A stretch of 33,248 nucleotides of DNA from Candidatus Eiseniibacteriota bacterium (GTDB lineage: Bacteria; Eisenbacteria; RBG-16-71-46; SZUA-252), in assembly GCA_005893165.1 (NCBI GenBank), contig VBOR01000027.1, positions 1 through 33,248 of the forward strand. Direction: 5' to 3'. The notes under the pieces are model-generated. The model ran no database searches, was not told where the DNA came from, and saw only the letters and a program-made list of their open reading frames with translations. A program made the position numbers and the translations under genes. Shown here piece after piece: positions 7,148 through 15,516 of this stretch. How positions within the stretch are numbered: the first letter of the stretch is position 1; the number at the start of each line of letters is the position of its first letter.

Positions 7148-7686
7148 TCCCGGACGAATGGAAAGAATATCTGGGCAAAATCGAGGGTGATCTCATGAGG
7201 CTCATGACCGGGCTCTCCTGGGTCAAGGCCGAGAACCTGCACGTCACGCTGCGGTTTCTCGGAGACCTCGGGGATTCGGGGGTGCGGCGTGCGGGGGAAG
7301 CGGCCGGCCGCGGAGCCAAGGGGCACGCCGCGTTCACGGCGAGGCTGGGTGCCCCCGGAGCCTTCCCCTCGATGAACCGGCCCCGCGTCCTCTGGACCGG
7401 GCTTACGGAGGGCCGGGACGAGGCGATCGCGCTGGCGAAGTCGGTCAACCAGAGTCTCGACCATGGCGGATTCGGACCGGCCGACAAGCCCTTCAAGCCT
7501 CACATCACGCTGGCGCGCGTGCGCGAGCGGGCCGAGGGGGTCGAGGCCTTCGGCCGCTACACGCCTCCTCCCCCGCCCGGGGCCGCGCTCCTCGACCGGA
7601 TCGTGGTGATGAAAAGTGACCTACACCCGACCGGAGCCCGCTATACTGCGCTCGAGGAGATTCGTCTTCGCCAGCAGGGAGCCTAG
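7120..7686 (+). CDS. thpR: RNA 2',3'-cyclic phosphodiesterase
   Basis: ThpR (formerly called 2'-5' RNA ligase) opens 2',3'-cyclic phosphates at RNA ends. The 188-residue protein shows both HxTx motifs of the 2H phosphoesterase superfamily, HVTL (41-44) followed by RFLGDLG, and HITL (128-131) in a PHITLAR context. GGGAG lies 4 bases before the ATG. The start lies inside the end of cinA, giving a 28-base overlap; the cinA-thpR-recA order is common in bacteria. Confidence 0.94.
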   Translation: MVRTFIALVIPDEWKEYLGKIEGDLMRLMTGLSWVKAENLHVTLRFLGDLGDSGVRRAGEAAGRGAKGHAAFTARLGAPGAFPSMNRPRVLWTGLTEGRDEAIALAKSVNQSLDHGGFGPADKPFKPHITLARVRERAEGVEAFGRYTPPPPPGAALLDRIVVMKSDLHPTGARYTALEEIRLRQQGA

Positions 7687-7758
7687 TTGACCCCGAGTTT
7701 CCGTCTCGGCGCCCATCCGAGCGTAAGAATCGAATCCACATTTCGCCCCGAACCGTAC

Positions 7759-7777
7759 GGCGTCCCGGCGTGACGCC
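7759..7777 (+). promoter_or_regulatory. Short inverted repeat in the recA leader
   Basis: GGCGTC (7759-7764) and GACGCC (7772-7777) form a perfect 6-bp stem with a 7-base loop. It lies in the 119-base gap between thpR and recA, upstream of the GGGGGAG ribosome binding site. A second weak stem CCGAG/CTCGG lies near 7692-7708. Neither matches the E. coli or Bacillus LexA box, and no clear -10/-35 pair was found. Confidence 0.25.
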
Positions 7778-7805
7778 TCACAACTCGTAAGGGGGAGAAT
7801 CGGAG

Positions 7806-8900
7806 ATGGTCACGAATCCGGGTGGTGTGAGGGAGATGTCCAAGGAGCGCGCCAAGGCACTCGATCTGGCGGTGCAGCAAATCGAGCGTCAGTTCGGCAA
7901 AGGCGCGATCATGAAGCTGGGGGAGGAGTCGGCCCGGGTCCAGGTGGATTCAATTCCCACAGGCTCGATCGCGCTCGACGCGGCGCTCGGGATCGGCGGC
8001 GTGCCGCGCGGCCGCGTGATCGAGATCTACGGTCCGGAGAGCTCCGGAAAGACGACGCTGACCTTGAGCATCATCGCGCACGCGCAGAAGGCGGGCGGGA
8101 ACGCGGTCTTCATCGACGCGGAGCACGCGCTGGACGCGGCGTACGCGAAGAAGCTCGGCGTCGATATCGAGAACCTGCACGTGGCCCAGCCCGACACCGG
8201 CGAGGAAGCGCTCGAGATCGCCGAGCACCTGGTGCGGAGCGGCGCGATCGACGTGATCGTGATCGACTCGGTGGCGGCGCTGGTGCCGAAGGCCGAGATC
8301 GAGGGGGAGATGGGGGACTCGCACATGGGGCTGCAAGCGCGCCTCATGTCGCAGGCCCTGCGCAAGCTCACCGGCACCATCTCCAAGTCGCGCACGACGG
8401 TCATCTTCATCAACCAGATCCGCATGCAGATCGGCGTGATGTTCGGAAACCCCGAGACCACGACCGGCGGCCGCGCGCTCAAGTTCTACGCCTCGGTGCG
8501 CATGGACATTCGCCGCATCGGCGCGATCAAGGACGGCGAGAGCGTCATCGGAAGTCACGTCAAGGTGAAGGTCGTGAAGAACAAGGTGGCCGCTCCCTTC
8601 AAGGAGGCGGAATTCGACATCCTCTACAATGAAGGAATCTCGCGCGAAGGGGAGTTTCTGGACCTCGCGATCGAGCGGAATCTGGTCCAGAAGAGCGGCA
8701 CCTGGTTCTCCTTCGGTGAGGAGCGTATCGGGCAGGGGCGCGAGAACGCCAGGCTCTGGCTCAAGGAGCATCCCGACGCCGTGGTCGAGCTGGAAACGAA
8801 GCTGCGCGAAGCGCTGGGATTGACGAAGGCCGGGTTAGCACTTCCGGAGCCGGTCGCGGCGGCGACCGACGGCAAGGGAGAGCGCCGGGTCCGCATCTGA
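7806..8900 (+). CDS. recA: Recombinase RecA
   Basis: RecA forms filaments on single-stranded DNA, drives strand exchange and triggers the SOS response. The 364-residue protein has the P-loop GPESSGKT (76-83), the Walker B strand [11 protein letters not shown], the loop 2 region [14 protein letters not shown] and the C-terminal regulatory domain. A GGGGGAG element 8 bases upstream supports the ATG at 7806. A second ATG at 7836 would give the more usual short N terminus ([10 protein letters not shown]), but its purine-rich stretch touches the start codon. The recX gene follows after 3 bases. Confidence 0.98.
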   Translation: MVTNPGGVREMSKERAKALDLAVQQIERQFGKGAIMKLGEESARVQVDSIPTGSIALDAALGIGGVPRGRVIEIYGPESSGKTTLTLSIIAHAQKAGGNAVFIDAEHALDAAYAKKLGVDIENLHVAQPDTGEEALEIAEHLVRSGAIDVIVIDSVAALVPKAEIEGEMGDSHMGLQARLMSQALRKLTGTISKSRTTVIFINQIRMQIGVMFGNPETTTGGRALKFYASVRMDIRRIGAIKDGESVIGSHVKVKVVKNKVAAPFKEAEFDILYNEGISREGEFLDLAIERNLVQKSGTWFSFGEERIGQGRENARLWLKEHPDAVVELETKLREALGLTKAGLALPEPVAAATDGKGERRVRI

Positions 8901-8903
8901 TCC

Positions 8904-9410
8904 ATGGCGCTGAATCCTACGCGCGCGGGTTCGGAGGAGGCGGCGAAGGAGGCGGCCCTCCGGATTCTCACCCGCGGGCCGCGCACGGAGCGGGAAGTTC
9001 AGGGCCGGCTCCGCGAGCGCGGATACCATGACGATGCGGTGGAGCGCGCGATCGAGCGGCTCCGCCGTGTCTCGCTTCTGGACGACCGCGCGTTCGTGCG
9101 GTCGTTTTTGCGCACGGAGCTCTTCAAGGCGCCGCAGGGAAAGCGGCTTCTCGTGATGAAGCTCAGGCGCCGCGGCGTTCCGGACGCGCTGATCACGGAG
9201 CTGGACGCGCTTCTCGATGAGGATCCCGATCTTGCCGGCCGCTCGCTCGCGAGCGAGGAGGGCCGTGCCGCGCAGGGATTCGCCCAGCTCCGCCGACGGT
9301 ACGCGCGGCTCGAGCCACAGGCGTACCGGCGGCGCATGCAGCAGGCGATGGCAAGGCGCGGCTTCGGGTGGGAGACCATCCGGGATCTCCTGGGAGAGGA
9401 GACGGATTAG
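8904..9410 (+). CDS. recX: Regulatory protein RecX
   Basis: RecX binds RecA filaments and restrains their ATPase and strand-exchange activity. The 168-residue protein is all-helical and built from repeated three-helix units. Typical features are EAALRILTRGPRTEREV at the N terminus, the LRERGYHDDAVERAIERL unit, and LLDDRAFVRSFL. It follows recA by 3 bases and is almost certainly in the same transcript, the standard arrangement in many phyla. Confidence 0.94.
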   Translation: MALNPTRAGSEEAAKEAALRILTRGPRTEREVQGRLRERGYHDDAVERAIERLRRVSLLDDRAFVRSFLRTELFKAPQGKRLLVMKLRRRGVPDALITELDALLDEDPDLAGRSLASEEGRAAQGFAQLRRRYARLEPQAYRRRMQQAMARRGFGWETIRDLLGEETD

Positions 9411-9416
9411 GCCCCG

Positions 9417-12104
9417 ATGAAAAACTCAGGCAGCGACGAGCTGCGGAGCACCTTCCTCGATTTCTTCCAGGAGCGCGGGCATCCCCACCTCCCCCAGGCT
9501 CCGCTCGTGCCGCTCGACGACCCAACGCTTCTCTTCACGTCGGCGGGCATGGTGCAGTTCAAGCCTTACTTCTCCTCGCCCCTTCCGCCGCCGCACCGCC
9601 GCGCCGTGACGGTGCAGCGGTGCCTCCGGCTCACGGACGTCGAGAACGTGGGACTGACGGTGCGGCACGCCACGTTCTTCGAGATGCTCGGAAATTTCTC
9701 CTTCGGGGATTACTTCAAGAAGGAGGCGATCGAGTGGGCGTGGGAGTTCACGACCCAGGTGCTCGGGATGCCCAAGGAGCGGCTCTACCCCTCCGTCTAC
9801 AAGGAGGATCAGGAGGCGTTCGATCTCTGGGCCAAGCACATCGGACTGGGACCGGACCGCGTCACGCGTCTCGGCGAGAAGGACAATTTCTGGGGACCGG
9901 CCGGCGGCTCGGGTGCCTGCGGACCCTGCTCCGAGATCTACTGGGGCCAGGGCCCCGGCGTGGGTTGCGGCCGCAAGGAGTGCGGGCCCGGCTGCGATTG
10001 CGAGCGCTACCTCGAGTTCTGGAACCTCGTCTTTCCGCAATTCGACCAGCTGCCCAGCGGAGAGCGGCGGCCTCTTCCGAACCGAGGCATCGACACGGGC
10101 ATGGGGCTGGAGCGGCTCGCGATGATCTTGCAGGGAACGACCTCGGTCTTCGAGATCGATCTCCTGAAGCCCATCGGGGATGCCGCGCGCCGGCTCGGAT
10201 CTCCGAAGGCGGCCGCGACCGATCGGGGCAAGCGCGCCGCGCGCGTCATCACCGATCACGTGCGGGCCCTGGTCTTCACGTACGCCGAAGGCGTGCGCCC
10301 TTCCAATGAAGGGCGCGGGTACGTGGTTCGCCGCCTCCTGCGACGGGCGGCCCGCTTCGGGCGGGACCTCGGGATCGAGGGCGCATTCCTCTCACGTCTC
10401 GTGCCCACGGTCGTCTCGCAGATGAGCCACTACGAGGAATACAAGTATCTGCGTCAGGAGGAGTCCAACGTCGCCGCCGCGATTCTCGAGGAGGAAAACC
10501 GGTTCGCGCAGACGTTGGAGCAGGGAATGGGGCGGTTCGAGGAGACGGCGGCAGGGCTGGAACAGAAGAAACGGATCCTCTTCCCGGGCGAGGTGGCGTT
10601 TCAGCTCTACGACACCTACGGGTTCCCGATCGATCTCACCGTCGAGATGGCAGCCGAGCGCGGGCTCAAGGTGGACCTGCCCGGGTACGAAGCCGCCATG
10701 GAGGAGCAGCGGGAGCGCGCGCGGAGGGCGGCCCGCTTCGGGGTGCGCCGCGCGGGCGGAGCGTGGCGCACGCTGTCGCAAGGCGCGCATTCGGAATTCG
10801 TGGGCTACGACCGCTGGGAGGTGGACGGCGTGTTCGTTCGCGACGTGCGTGAAGACGAGGCGGCGGCCGGAAGCCACGGGGCCGCCGAGGGCGCGATCGA
10901 GTTCACGCTGGATGTGACGCCTTTCTACGCCGAATCGGGGGGGCAGGTCGCGGACGTGGGGATCCTCGAATCGATGCCGGGTGCTGAGAACGTGAAGCTC
11001 CGCGTCGTGGACGTGTACAGGGACGGCAACCGCATCATTCATCGCGGCGAGATGGTGGAGGGTGCCGCCGCCTCGCTCGGTCCCGGCCCCTATCGCGCGA
11101 TCGTGGACGGAGCGAAGCGCGCCCCCACCCAGAGGAACCATACGGCCACGCACCTCCTTCACGCCGCGCTTCGGAAGCGCTTCGGCACCCAGCTCAAGCA
11201 GGCGGGGTCCCTGGTCGCTCCCGACCGGCTGCGATTCGATTTCACGCATCCGAAGGCACTCACCCCCGAGGACCTCCACGCGATCGAGACGATGGTGAAC
11301 GAGAAGATCCTGGAGGACCTTCCGGTCCAGACCGAGTGGACGTCGCTGAAGGAGGCCCAGGAGCAGGGCGCCATGGCGCTCTTCGGAGAGAAGTACGGGG
11401 ATCGGGTGCGCCAGGTGATCGTCGACGGCTTCAGCCGCGAGCTCTGCGGCGGATGCCACGTGAAACGCACGGGGGAGATCGGTTATCTCAGGATCGAGTC
11501 GGAGGCCGCCATCGCTTCCGGCACGAGGCGCATCGACGCGGTCACGGGCGCCCTCGCCTATCGGCGTGCCGAGGAGGACCGCTCGCTCCTGCACGAGCTG
11601 GCTTCGCGAATGGGCGCGGCACGCGAGCACTTGCGGGAGCGCCTGGCGGCGTTACAGGACCATGTGCATCAGCTCCAGGCGGAGCATGCGAAGCAGAGCC
11701 GCGAGGGATTGAGGAACACGATCGAGCGCCTGATCGAGGCGGCCCTCCGCGAAGAGCCGCCGCTGGTCGTGGCCGAGGTCACGGCGCACCGTGTCGAGGA
11801 GCTGCGCGAAGCGGGGGATCTGATCCGGAGAAAACTCCCGAACGGAGGCGGGCTCCTTGCCGCGGCCATCGAGGGCAAGCTCTCGGTGGTGGCCTCCGTC
11901 GGGACCGGGCTCCAGGGCGCGCTCTCGGCCACGGATTGGGCCAAGGACGCGGTCTCGGTCGCCGAAGGCAAAGGGGGCGGCAAGCCCGAGCAGGCGGTGG
12001 CCGGAGCGAAGGACGCCACCCGCATCCAGGAGGTGCTGGAACGGGGGCGCGCGTTCGCGCGCGAGCGGCTCAAGGGCGCTGCGTCGGAGAAGCGCTCGCG
12101 GTGA
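9417..12104 (+). CDS. alaS: Alanine--tRNA ligase
   Basis: AlaRS charges tRNA-Ala and edits mischarged Ser and Gly. The 895-residue protein contains all domains. The aminoacylation core includes FTSAGMVQFKP, RHATFFEMLGNFSFGDYF and GIDTGMGLERL. The editing domain carries the zinc ligands HTATH (575-579) and CGGCH (677-681). A coiled-coil stretch and a DHHA1-type C-Ala domain with a GGGKPEQA loop follow. A Cys-rich insert (Cys184, 189, 193, 195) lies in the catalytic domain, as in many bacterial AlaRS outside the gammaproteobacteria. It follows recX by 6 bases. The G3:U70 tRNA-Ala at 959-1034 is one of its substrates. Confidence 0.98.
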   Translation: MKNSGSDELRSTFLDFFQERGHPHLPQAPLVPLDDPTLLFTSAGMVQFKPYFSSPLPPPHRRAVTVQRCLRLTDVENVGLTVRHATFFEMLGNFSFGDYFKKEAIEWAWEFTTQVLGMPKERLYPSVYKEDQEAFDLWAKHIGLGPDRVTRLGEKDNFWGPAGGSGACGPCSEIYWGQGPGVGCGRKECGPGCDCERYLEFWNLVFPQFDQLPSGERRPLPNRGIDTGMGLERLAMILQGTTSVFEIDLLKPIGDAARRLGSPKAAATDRGKRAARVITDHVRALVFTYAEGVRPSNEGRGYVVRRLLRRAARFGRDLGIEGAFLSRLVPTVVSQMSHYEEYKYLRQEESNVAAAILEEENRFAQTLEQGMGRFEETAAGLEQKKRILFPGEVAFQLYDTYGFPIDLTVEMAAERGLKVDLPGYEAAMEEQRERARRAARFGVRRAGGAWRTLSQGAHSEFVGYDRWEVDGVFVRDVREDEAAAGSHGAAEGAIEFTLDVTPFYAESGGQVADVGILESMPGAENVKLRVVDVYRDGNRIIHRGEMVEGAAASLGPGPYRAIVDGAKRAPTQRNHTATHLLHAALRKRFGTQLKQAGSLVAPDRLRFDFTHPKALTPEDLHAIETMVNEKILEDLPVQTEWTSLKEAQEQGAMALFGEKYGDRVRQVIVDGFSRELCGGCHVKRTGEIGYLRIESEAAIASGTRRIDAVTGALAYRRAEEDRSLLHELASRMGAAREHLRERLAALQDHVHQLQAEHAKQSREGLRNTIERLIEAALREEPPLVVAEVTAHRVEELREAGDLIRRKLPNGGGLLAAAIEGKLSVVASVGTGLQGALSATDWAKDAVSVAEGKGGGKPEQAVAGAKDATRIQEVLERGRAFARERLKGAASEKRSR

Positions 12105-12138
12105 GCGTGGCCCGCGGCGGGTCGCCGGAGGGCGGCGC

Positions 12139-13203
12139 ATGAAGGCCCTCATCCTGAGCGGCGGCAAGGGAACGCGGCTTCGCCCCATCACCCACACGGG
12201 CGCCAAGCAGCTGGTCCCGGTCGCGAACAAGCCCATTCTCTTCTACGGCGTCGAGGCCATCCGCGACGCGGGCATCACCGACGTCGGGATCATCGTCGGA
12301 GACACCGAGCACGAGATCCGCGCCGCGCTCGGGGACGGATCCGCTTTCGGCGTCAAGACGACCTACATCCGCCAGGAGGCGCCGCTGGGTCTGGCGCACG
12401 CGGTCAAGATCGCGCGCGACTTCATGCGCGACGACTCCTTCGTGATGTACCTCGGGGACAACCTGATCCTGGACGGAATCACGCCGCTGGTCCGGGAATT
12501 CGAGCGCGACCGCCCGAACAGCCAGATCCTCCTCGCGCACGTTCCCAATCCCCAGGAATTCGGCGTGGCCGAGCTGGACGGGACGAAGGTGAAGCGGCTG
12601 ACCGAGAAACCCAAGGAGCCGCGCTCGGATCTGGCGCTCGTGGGCGTCTACATGTTCGATTCGAGCATCTTCGACGCGGTGAACGCGATCCAGCCCTCTT
12701 TCCGGAACGAGCTCGAGATCACCGATGCCATCCAGCGCCTCATCGACACGGGGAAGGTGGTGCATTGCCACGTCATCTCCGGATGGTGGAAGGACACGGG
12801 GAAGCTCGAGGACATGCTGGAGGCCAACCGCATGGTGCTCTCGCGCGCGAAGCGGCGCCTGTCCGGGAAGATGGACGGGGCGTCCCGCACCGAAGGGGAA
12901 GTGATCGTGGGGGCCGGGACGGTCGTGGAGCACTCCATCCTGCGCGGCCCGCTCATCATCGGCGAGAACTGCGTCATCAAGAATTCCTACATCGGCCCCT
13001 TCACCTCGATTTACGACGGCGTGACGATCCGGAACAGCGAGATCGAGCATTCCATCGTCCTGGAGCGCTGCACCATCGAGGACATCCCGGTGCGGATCGA
13101 GGCCTCGCTCATCGGCAAGGAAGTGCGGATCCAGCGTTCCCAGGCCAAGCCCACCGCCTACCGCTTCATGGTGGGCGACTCCAGCCTGGTGGACGTGCTA
13201 TAG
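12139..13203 (+). CDS. rmlA: Glucose-1-phosphate thymidylyltransferase, long form
   Basis: This enzyme joins glucose 1-phosphate and dTTP to give dTDP-glucose, the entry to dTDP-rhamnose and other deoxysugars. The nucleotidyltransferase domain begins with the signature LSGGKGTRLRP (6-16) and contains YLGDNLI and SGWWKDTGK. The last 110 residues show hexapeptide-type repeats (GEVIVGAGTVVEHSIL and similar), a left-handed beta helix that distinguishes the 350-residue long form from the 290-residue RmlA. The length is 354. The ATG at 12139 has GGAGG 7 bases upstream. It is followed by rmlD; rmlB and rmlC are not in the window. Another NDP-sugar product cannot be excluded. Confidence 0.9.
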   Translation: MKALILSGGKGTRLRPITHTGAKQLVPVANKPILFYGVEAIRDAGITDVGIIVGDTEHEIRAALGDGSAFGVKTTYIRQEAPLGLAHAVKIARDFMRDDSFVMYLGDNLILDGITPLVREFERDRPNSQILLAHVPNPQEFGVAELDGTKVKRLTEKPKEPRSDLALVGVYMFDSSIFDAVNAIQPSFRNELEITDAIQRLIDTGKVVHCHVISGWWKDTGKLEDMLEANRMVLSRAKRRLSGKMDGASRTEGEVIVGAGTVVEHSILRGPLIIGENCVIKNSYIGPFTSIYDGVTIRNSEIEHSIVLERCTIEDIPVRIEASLIGKEVRIQRSQAKPTAYRFMVGDSSLVDVL

Positions 13204-13221
13204 GGAACGGGATCGGATACG

Positions 13222-14082
13222 TTGCGCATCCTCGTGACCGGCGCGCAGGGCATCCTCGGACAGGCGATCCGGGAATCGCTCGCCTCGAGGAACACGCTCT
13301 ATCTCTGGGGGCGGGACGAGGGGGACGTGCGCGACCTGGAGCGGATCCGGACCTCCGCGAAGGGAATCGAATTCGACGCGGTGATCCATGCGGCCGCCAT
13401 GACCGCCGTGGACCGCTGCGAGACGGAGCTCGACCTGGCGATGGCCACGAACCGGGACGGCACGCGAAACGTCGCGGCGCTCGCCAGGGAGCGCGGGGCG
13501 ACCCTGGTCTACGTGAGCACCGACTACGTCTTCGACGGATCGAAGCAGGGCCCCTACGTGGAGGACGACCCGCCGCGGCCCATCAACGCGTATGGGCGCT
13601 CGAAGCTCGCGGGCGAGGAGGCCACGCGCGAGGCCGGCGGGAAGTTCCTCATCGCCCGCACGTCGTGGGTGTTCGGGGAGGGGGGGAAGAACTTCGTGGA
13701 CGCGATTGCGGAGAAGCTCCAGCGGAGAGAGGCGCCCGAAGTGGTGACCGACCAGCAGGGCTCACCCACCTACGCGCGCGACCTCGCGCGCGGGATCGAG
13801 AAGCTTCTCCGGATCGGCGCCACCGGGACGGTCCACGTGACGAACTCGGGTGTCACCAGCTGGCATGGGTTCGCCGTGGAGATCGCGCGATATCTGGGCT
13901 CTCCCCTGACCGTGCGCGAGACCACCTCGGACCGCTTCCCGCGTCCCGCCCCAAGGCCCAAGAACTCCGTCCTCTCCGGGGAGCGCTACCGCGCGCTCAC
14001 GGGAGAGTCGCTGCCCTCCTGGCAGGAGGCGCTGCACGATTACCTGGGCCGGCGTTCCGTGCGGAAGGGCGCGGCCGCGTGA
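13222..14082 (+). CDS. rmlD: dTDP-4-dehydrorhamnose reductase
   Basis: RmlD catalyses the last step of dTDP-L-rhamnose synthesis, the NAD(P)H-dependent reduction of the 4-keto group. The 286-residue protein is an extended short-chain dehydrogenase: nucleotide-binding GAQGILGQ (7-14), the STDYVFDG motif (99-106) and the catalytic pair Tyr124/Lys128 in YGRSK. RTSWVFG and the QGSPTYARDLA stretch are typical of RmlD. It starts at TTG; no nearby ATG fits the beta strand MRILVTG. It lies 18 bases after rmlA, so both are probably one operon. Confidence 0.93.
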   Translation: MRILVTGAQGILGQAIRESLASRNTLYLWGRDEGDVRDLERIRTSAKGIEFDAVIHAAAMTAVDRCETELDLAMATNRDGTRNVAALARERGATLVYVSTDYVFDGSKQGPYVEDDPPRPINAYGRSKLAGEEATREAGGKFLIARTSWVFGEGGKNFVDAIAEKLQRREAPEVVTDQQGSPTYARDLARGIEKLLRIGATGTVHVTNSGVTSWHGFAVEIARYLGSPLTVRETTSDRFPRPAPRPKNSVLSGERYRALTGESLPSWQEALHDYLGRRSVRKGAAA

Positions 14083-14107
14083 GCGGATCCAGACGAGGGC
14101 GTACCGC

Positions 14108-14611
14108 GTGAGCCCGCGCCGCGCGCGCGCCGTGCGTATCTCGCCCGCCACGAGGAGCATCCGCCGCGTCTTCGCCGAGAGCGCCGCCACGCTCCTCGCG
14201 GTCTTCGCGCGCGAGATCGATTCCCTCGAGCGCATGTCCCGCCTTCTCGTCTCCACGCTCGCACGAGGGCGCACCGTGTTCTTCTGCGGCAACGGCGGAA
14301 GCGCGGCCGAGGCGCAGCATCTTGCCACGGAGCTCGTCGTGCGGTTCGTCCGGAACCGGGGCGCGCTCCCCGCGATGGCGCTGGGCGCGGACGGATCCAT
14401 GCTCACCGCGGCGGGAAACGATCTTGGATTCGATCGCGTGTTCGCCCGGCAGATCGAGGCGCTGGGGCATCCCGGAGATCTTCTCGTCGCGATGACCACG
14501 AGCGGCCGCTCCCCGAACATGATCCAGGCGGTGCGGGCCGCCCGCGCGCGCGGCGTGCAGGTGATCGGAATGACCGGCGAGGCGGGGAAGGCGTTCCGAG
14601 GCCGCCGGTGA
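14108..14611 (+). CDS. gmhA: GmhA-like SIS-domain phosphosugar isomerase, C-terminally shortened
   Basis: The product resembles sedoheptulose-7-phosphate isomerase, first enzyme of ADP-heptose synthesis for LPS core. The SIS domain shows FCGNGGSAAEAQHLATEL (59-76) with His71 and Glu75 in place of the metal ligands, the GNDLGF segment, and the phosphate-binding TTSGRSPN (130-137). The protein stops at residue 167 after MTGEAGKAFRGRR. Family members continue about 25-30 residues with an IQEIHI-type helix that supplies the Gln and His zinc ligands. Neither of the other two forward frames past the stop resembles this segment. The stop overlaps the next start as GTGA, so the short end is probably native. 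Activity is doubtful; it could be a repurposed SIS protein or a decaying gene. Confidence 0.8.
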   Translation: MSPRRARAVRISPATRSIRRVFAESAATLLAVFAREIDSLERMSRLLVSTLARGRTVFFCGNGGSAAEAQHLATELVVRFVRNRGALPAMALGADGSMLTAAGNDLGFDRVFARQIEALGHPGDLLVAMTTSGRSPNMIQAVRAARARGVQVIGMTGEAGKAFRGRR

Positions 14612-15513
14612 TCCGCTACGTATTCGAGTCGATGCGTGTCTACCAGTGGACGAAGAATCTGATTCTCTTCGCCGGGGTGATCTTCACCTTGAAGTTCCTC
14701 GATCCTCCCTACGTGCGCGACGCGGTGCTGGGATTTCTCCTCTTCTCGCTCGCGGTCTCGGGCATGTACATCCTGAACGACATCCTGGACGTGGAGCGCG
14801 ACCGTCATCACGCGGTGAAACGCGACCGTCCGATCGCGGCGGGGAAGCTCCCGGTCGGAGCGGCGGCGGTCTGGAGCGCGATCTTCCTCGCGATCGGAGC
14901 CGGGGGAGCGTTCCTCCTGGGAACACGGTTCGGCTGGACGGTGGCCGCGTACGTGGCGCTGACGCTGCTCTACTCGATCGCCTTGAAGAAGGTCGTGCTC
15001 CTCGACGTGGGAATGATCGCGCTGGGATTCGTGCTTCGCGCCACGGCGGGCGTGGAGCTGATCCGCGACCGTGCGGTCCGGATCGGCGAGGAGGTGGTCC
15101 TCTCCCCCTGGCTCCTCGTGTGCGCCTTCTTCCTCGCGCTCTTCCTGGCGATCGGAAAGCGCCGGCACGAGCTCGCCCTGCTCGAAGGGGACGCGGCGCG
15201 CCACCGAGCGGCGCTGGGGGCCTACACGCCGCGTCTGCTCGACCAGCTGGTGGCCGTGGTGACCAGCGCGACCGTGCTGGCGTACTCCGTCTACACGATC
15301 TCCCCCGAGACGCTCGAGAAATTCGGCGGCCGGCCCCTCTACCTCACGATCCCCTTCGTCCTCTACGGAATCTTCCGGTACCTCTACCTCATGTATGCCG
15401 AGGAAAAGGGCGGGAATCCCTCGGAGCACTTCTACCGCGACCGGCCGACGCTCGTGAACGTGATCCTCTGGGGCTTGGCCTTGCTCGCGATCCTCTACTG
15501 GCCCGCGGGCTGA
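14608..15513 (+). CDS. UbiA-family prenyltransferase, decaprenyl-phosphate phosphoribosyltransferase-like
   Basis: An integral membrane protein of 301 residues with about eight hydrophobic segments. The prenyl-diphosphate/magnesium motif NDILDVERD (57-65) followed by HHAVKRDRP is intact. The second conserved region LLDVGMIALGFVLRATAG and the SMRVYQWTKN N terminus match the group that includes mycobacterial DPPR synthase. That enzyme moves phosphoribose from PRPP to polyprenyl phosphate, the source of lipid-linked arabinose. The exact acceptor is inference. It follows gmhA with a GTGA overlap and precedes ispE by 3 bases. PRPP synthase (prs) is also nearby, though that link may be accidental. 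Confidence 0.85.
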   Translation: MIRYVFESMRVYQWTKNLILFAGVIFTLKFLDPPYVRDAVLGFLLFSLAVSGMYILNDILDVERDRHHAVKRDRPIAAGKLPVGAAAVWSAIFLAIGAGGAFLLGTRFGWTVAAYVALTLLYSIALKKVVLLDVGMIALGFVLRATAGVELIRDRAVRIGEEVVLSPWLLVCAFFLALFLAIGKRRHELALLEGDAARHRAALGAYTPRLLDQLVAVVTSATVLAYSVYTISPETLEKFGGRPLYLTIPFVLYGIFRYLYLMYAEEKGGNPSEHFYRDRPTLVNVILWGLALLAILYWPAG

Positions 15514-15516
15514 TCC

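Noticed and set aside
7686-7715. TTGACC as a -35 box for recA
   Set aside because: No -10-like hexamer lies 15-19 bases downstream; it overlaps the thpR stop codon.
9960-10010. The Cys cluster in AlaRS as a novel insertion
   Set aside because: The same Cys-rich segment is common in AlaRS of many bacterial phyla and is not unusual.
14600-14660. Reading the gmhA TGA as selenocysteine, since selA is present
   Set aside because: The frame beyond the TGA does not resemble the GmhA C terminus, and the next gene starts in the overlap.
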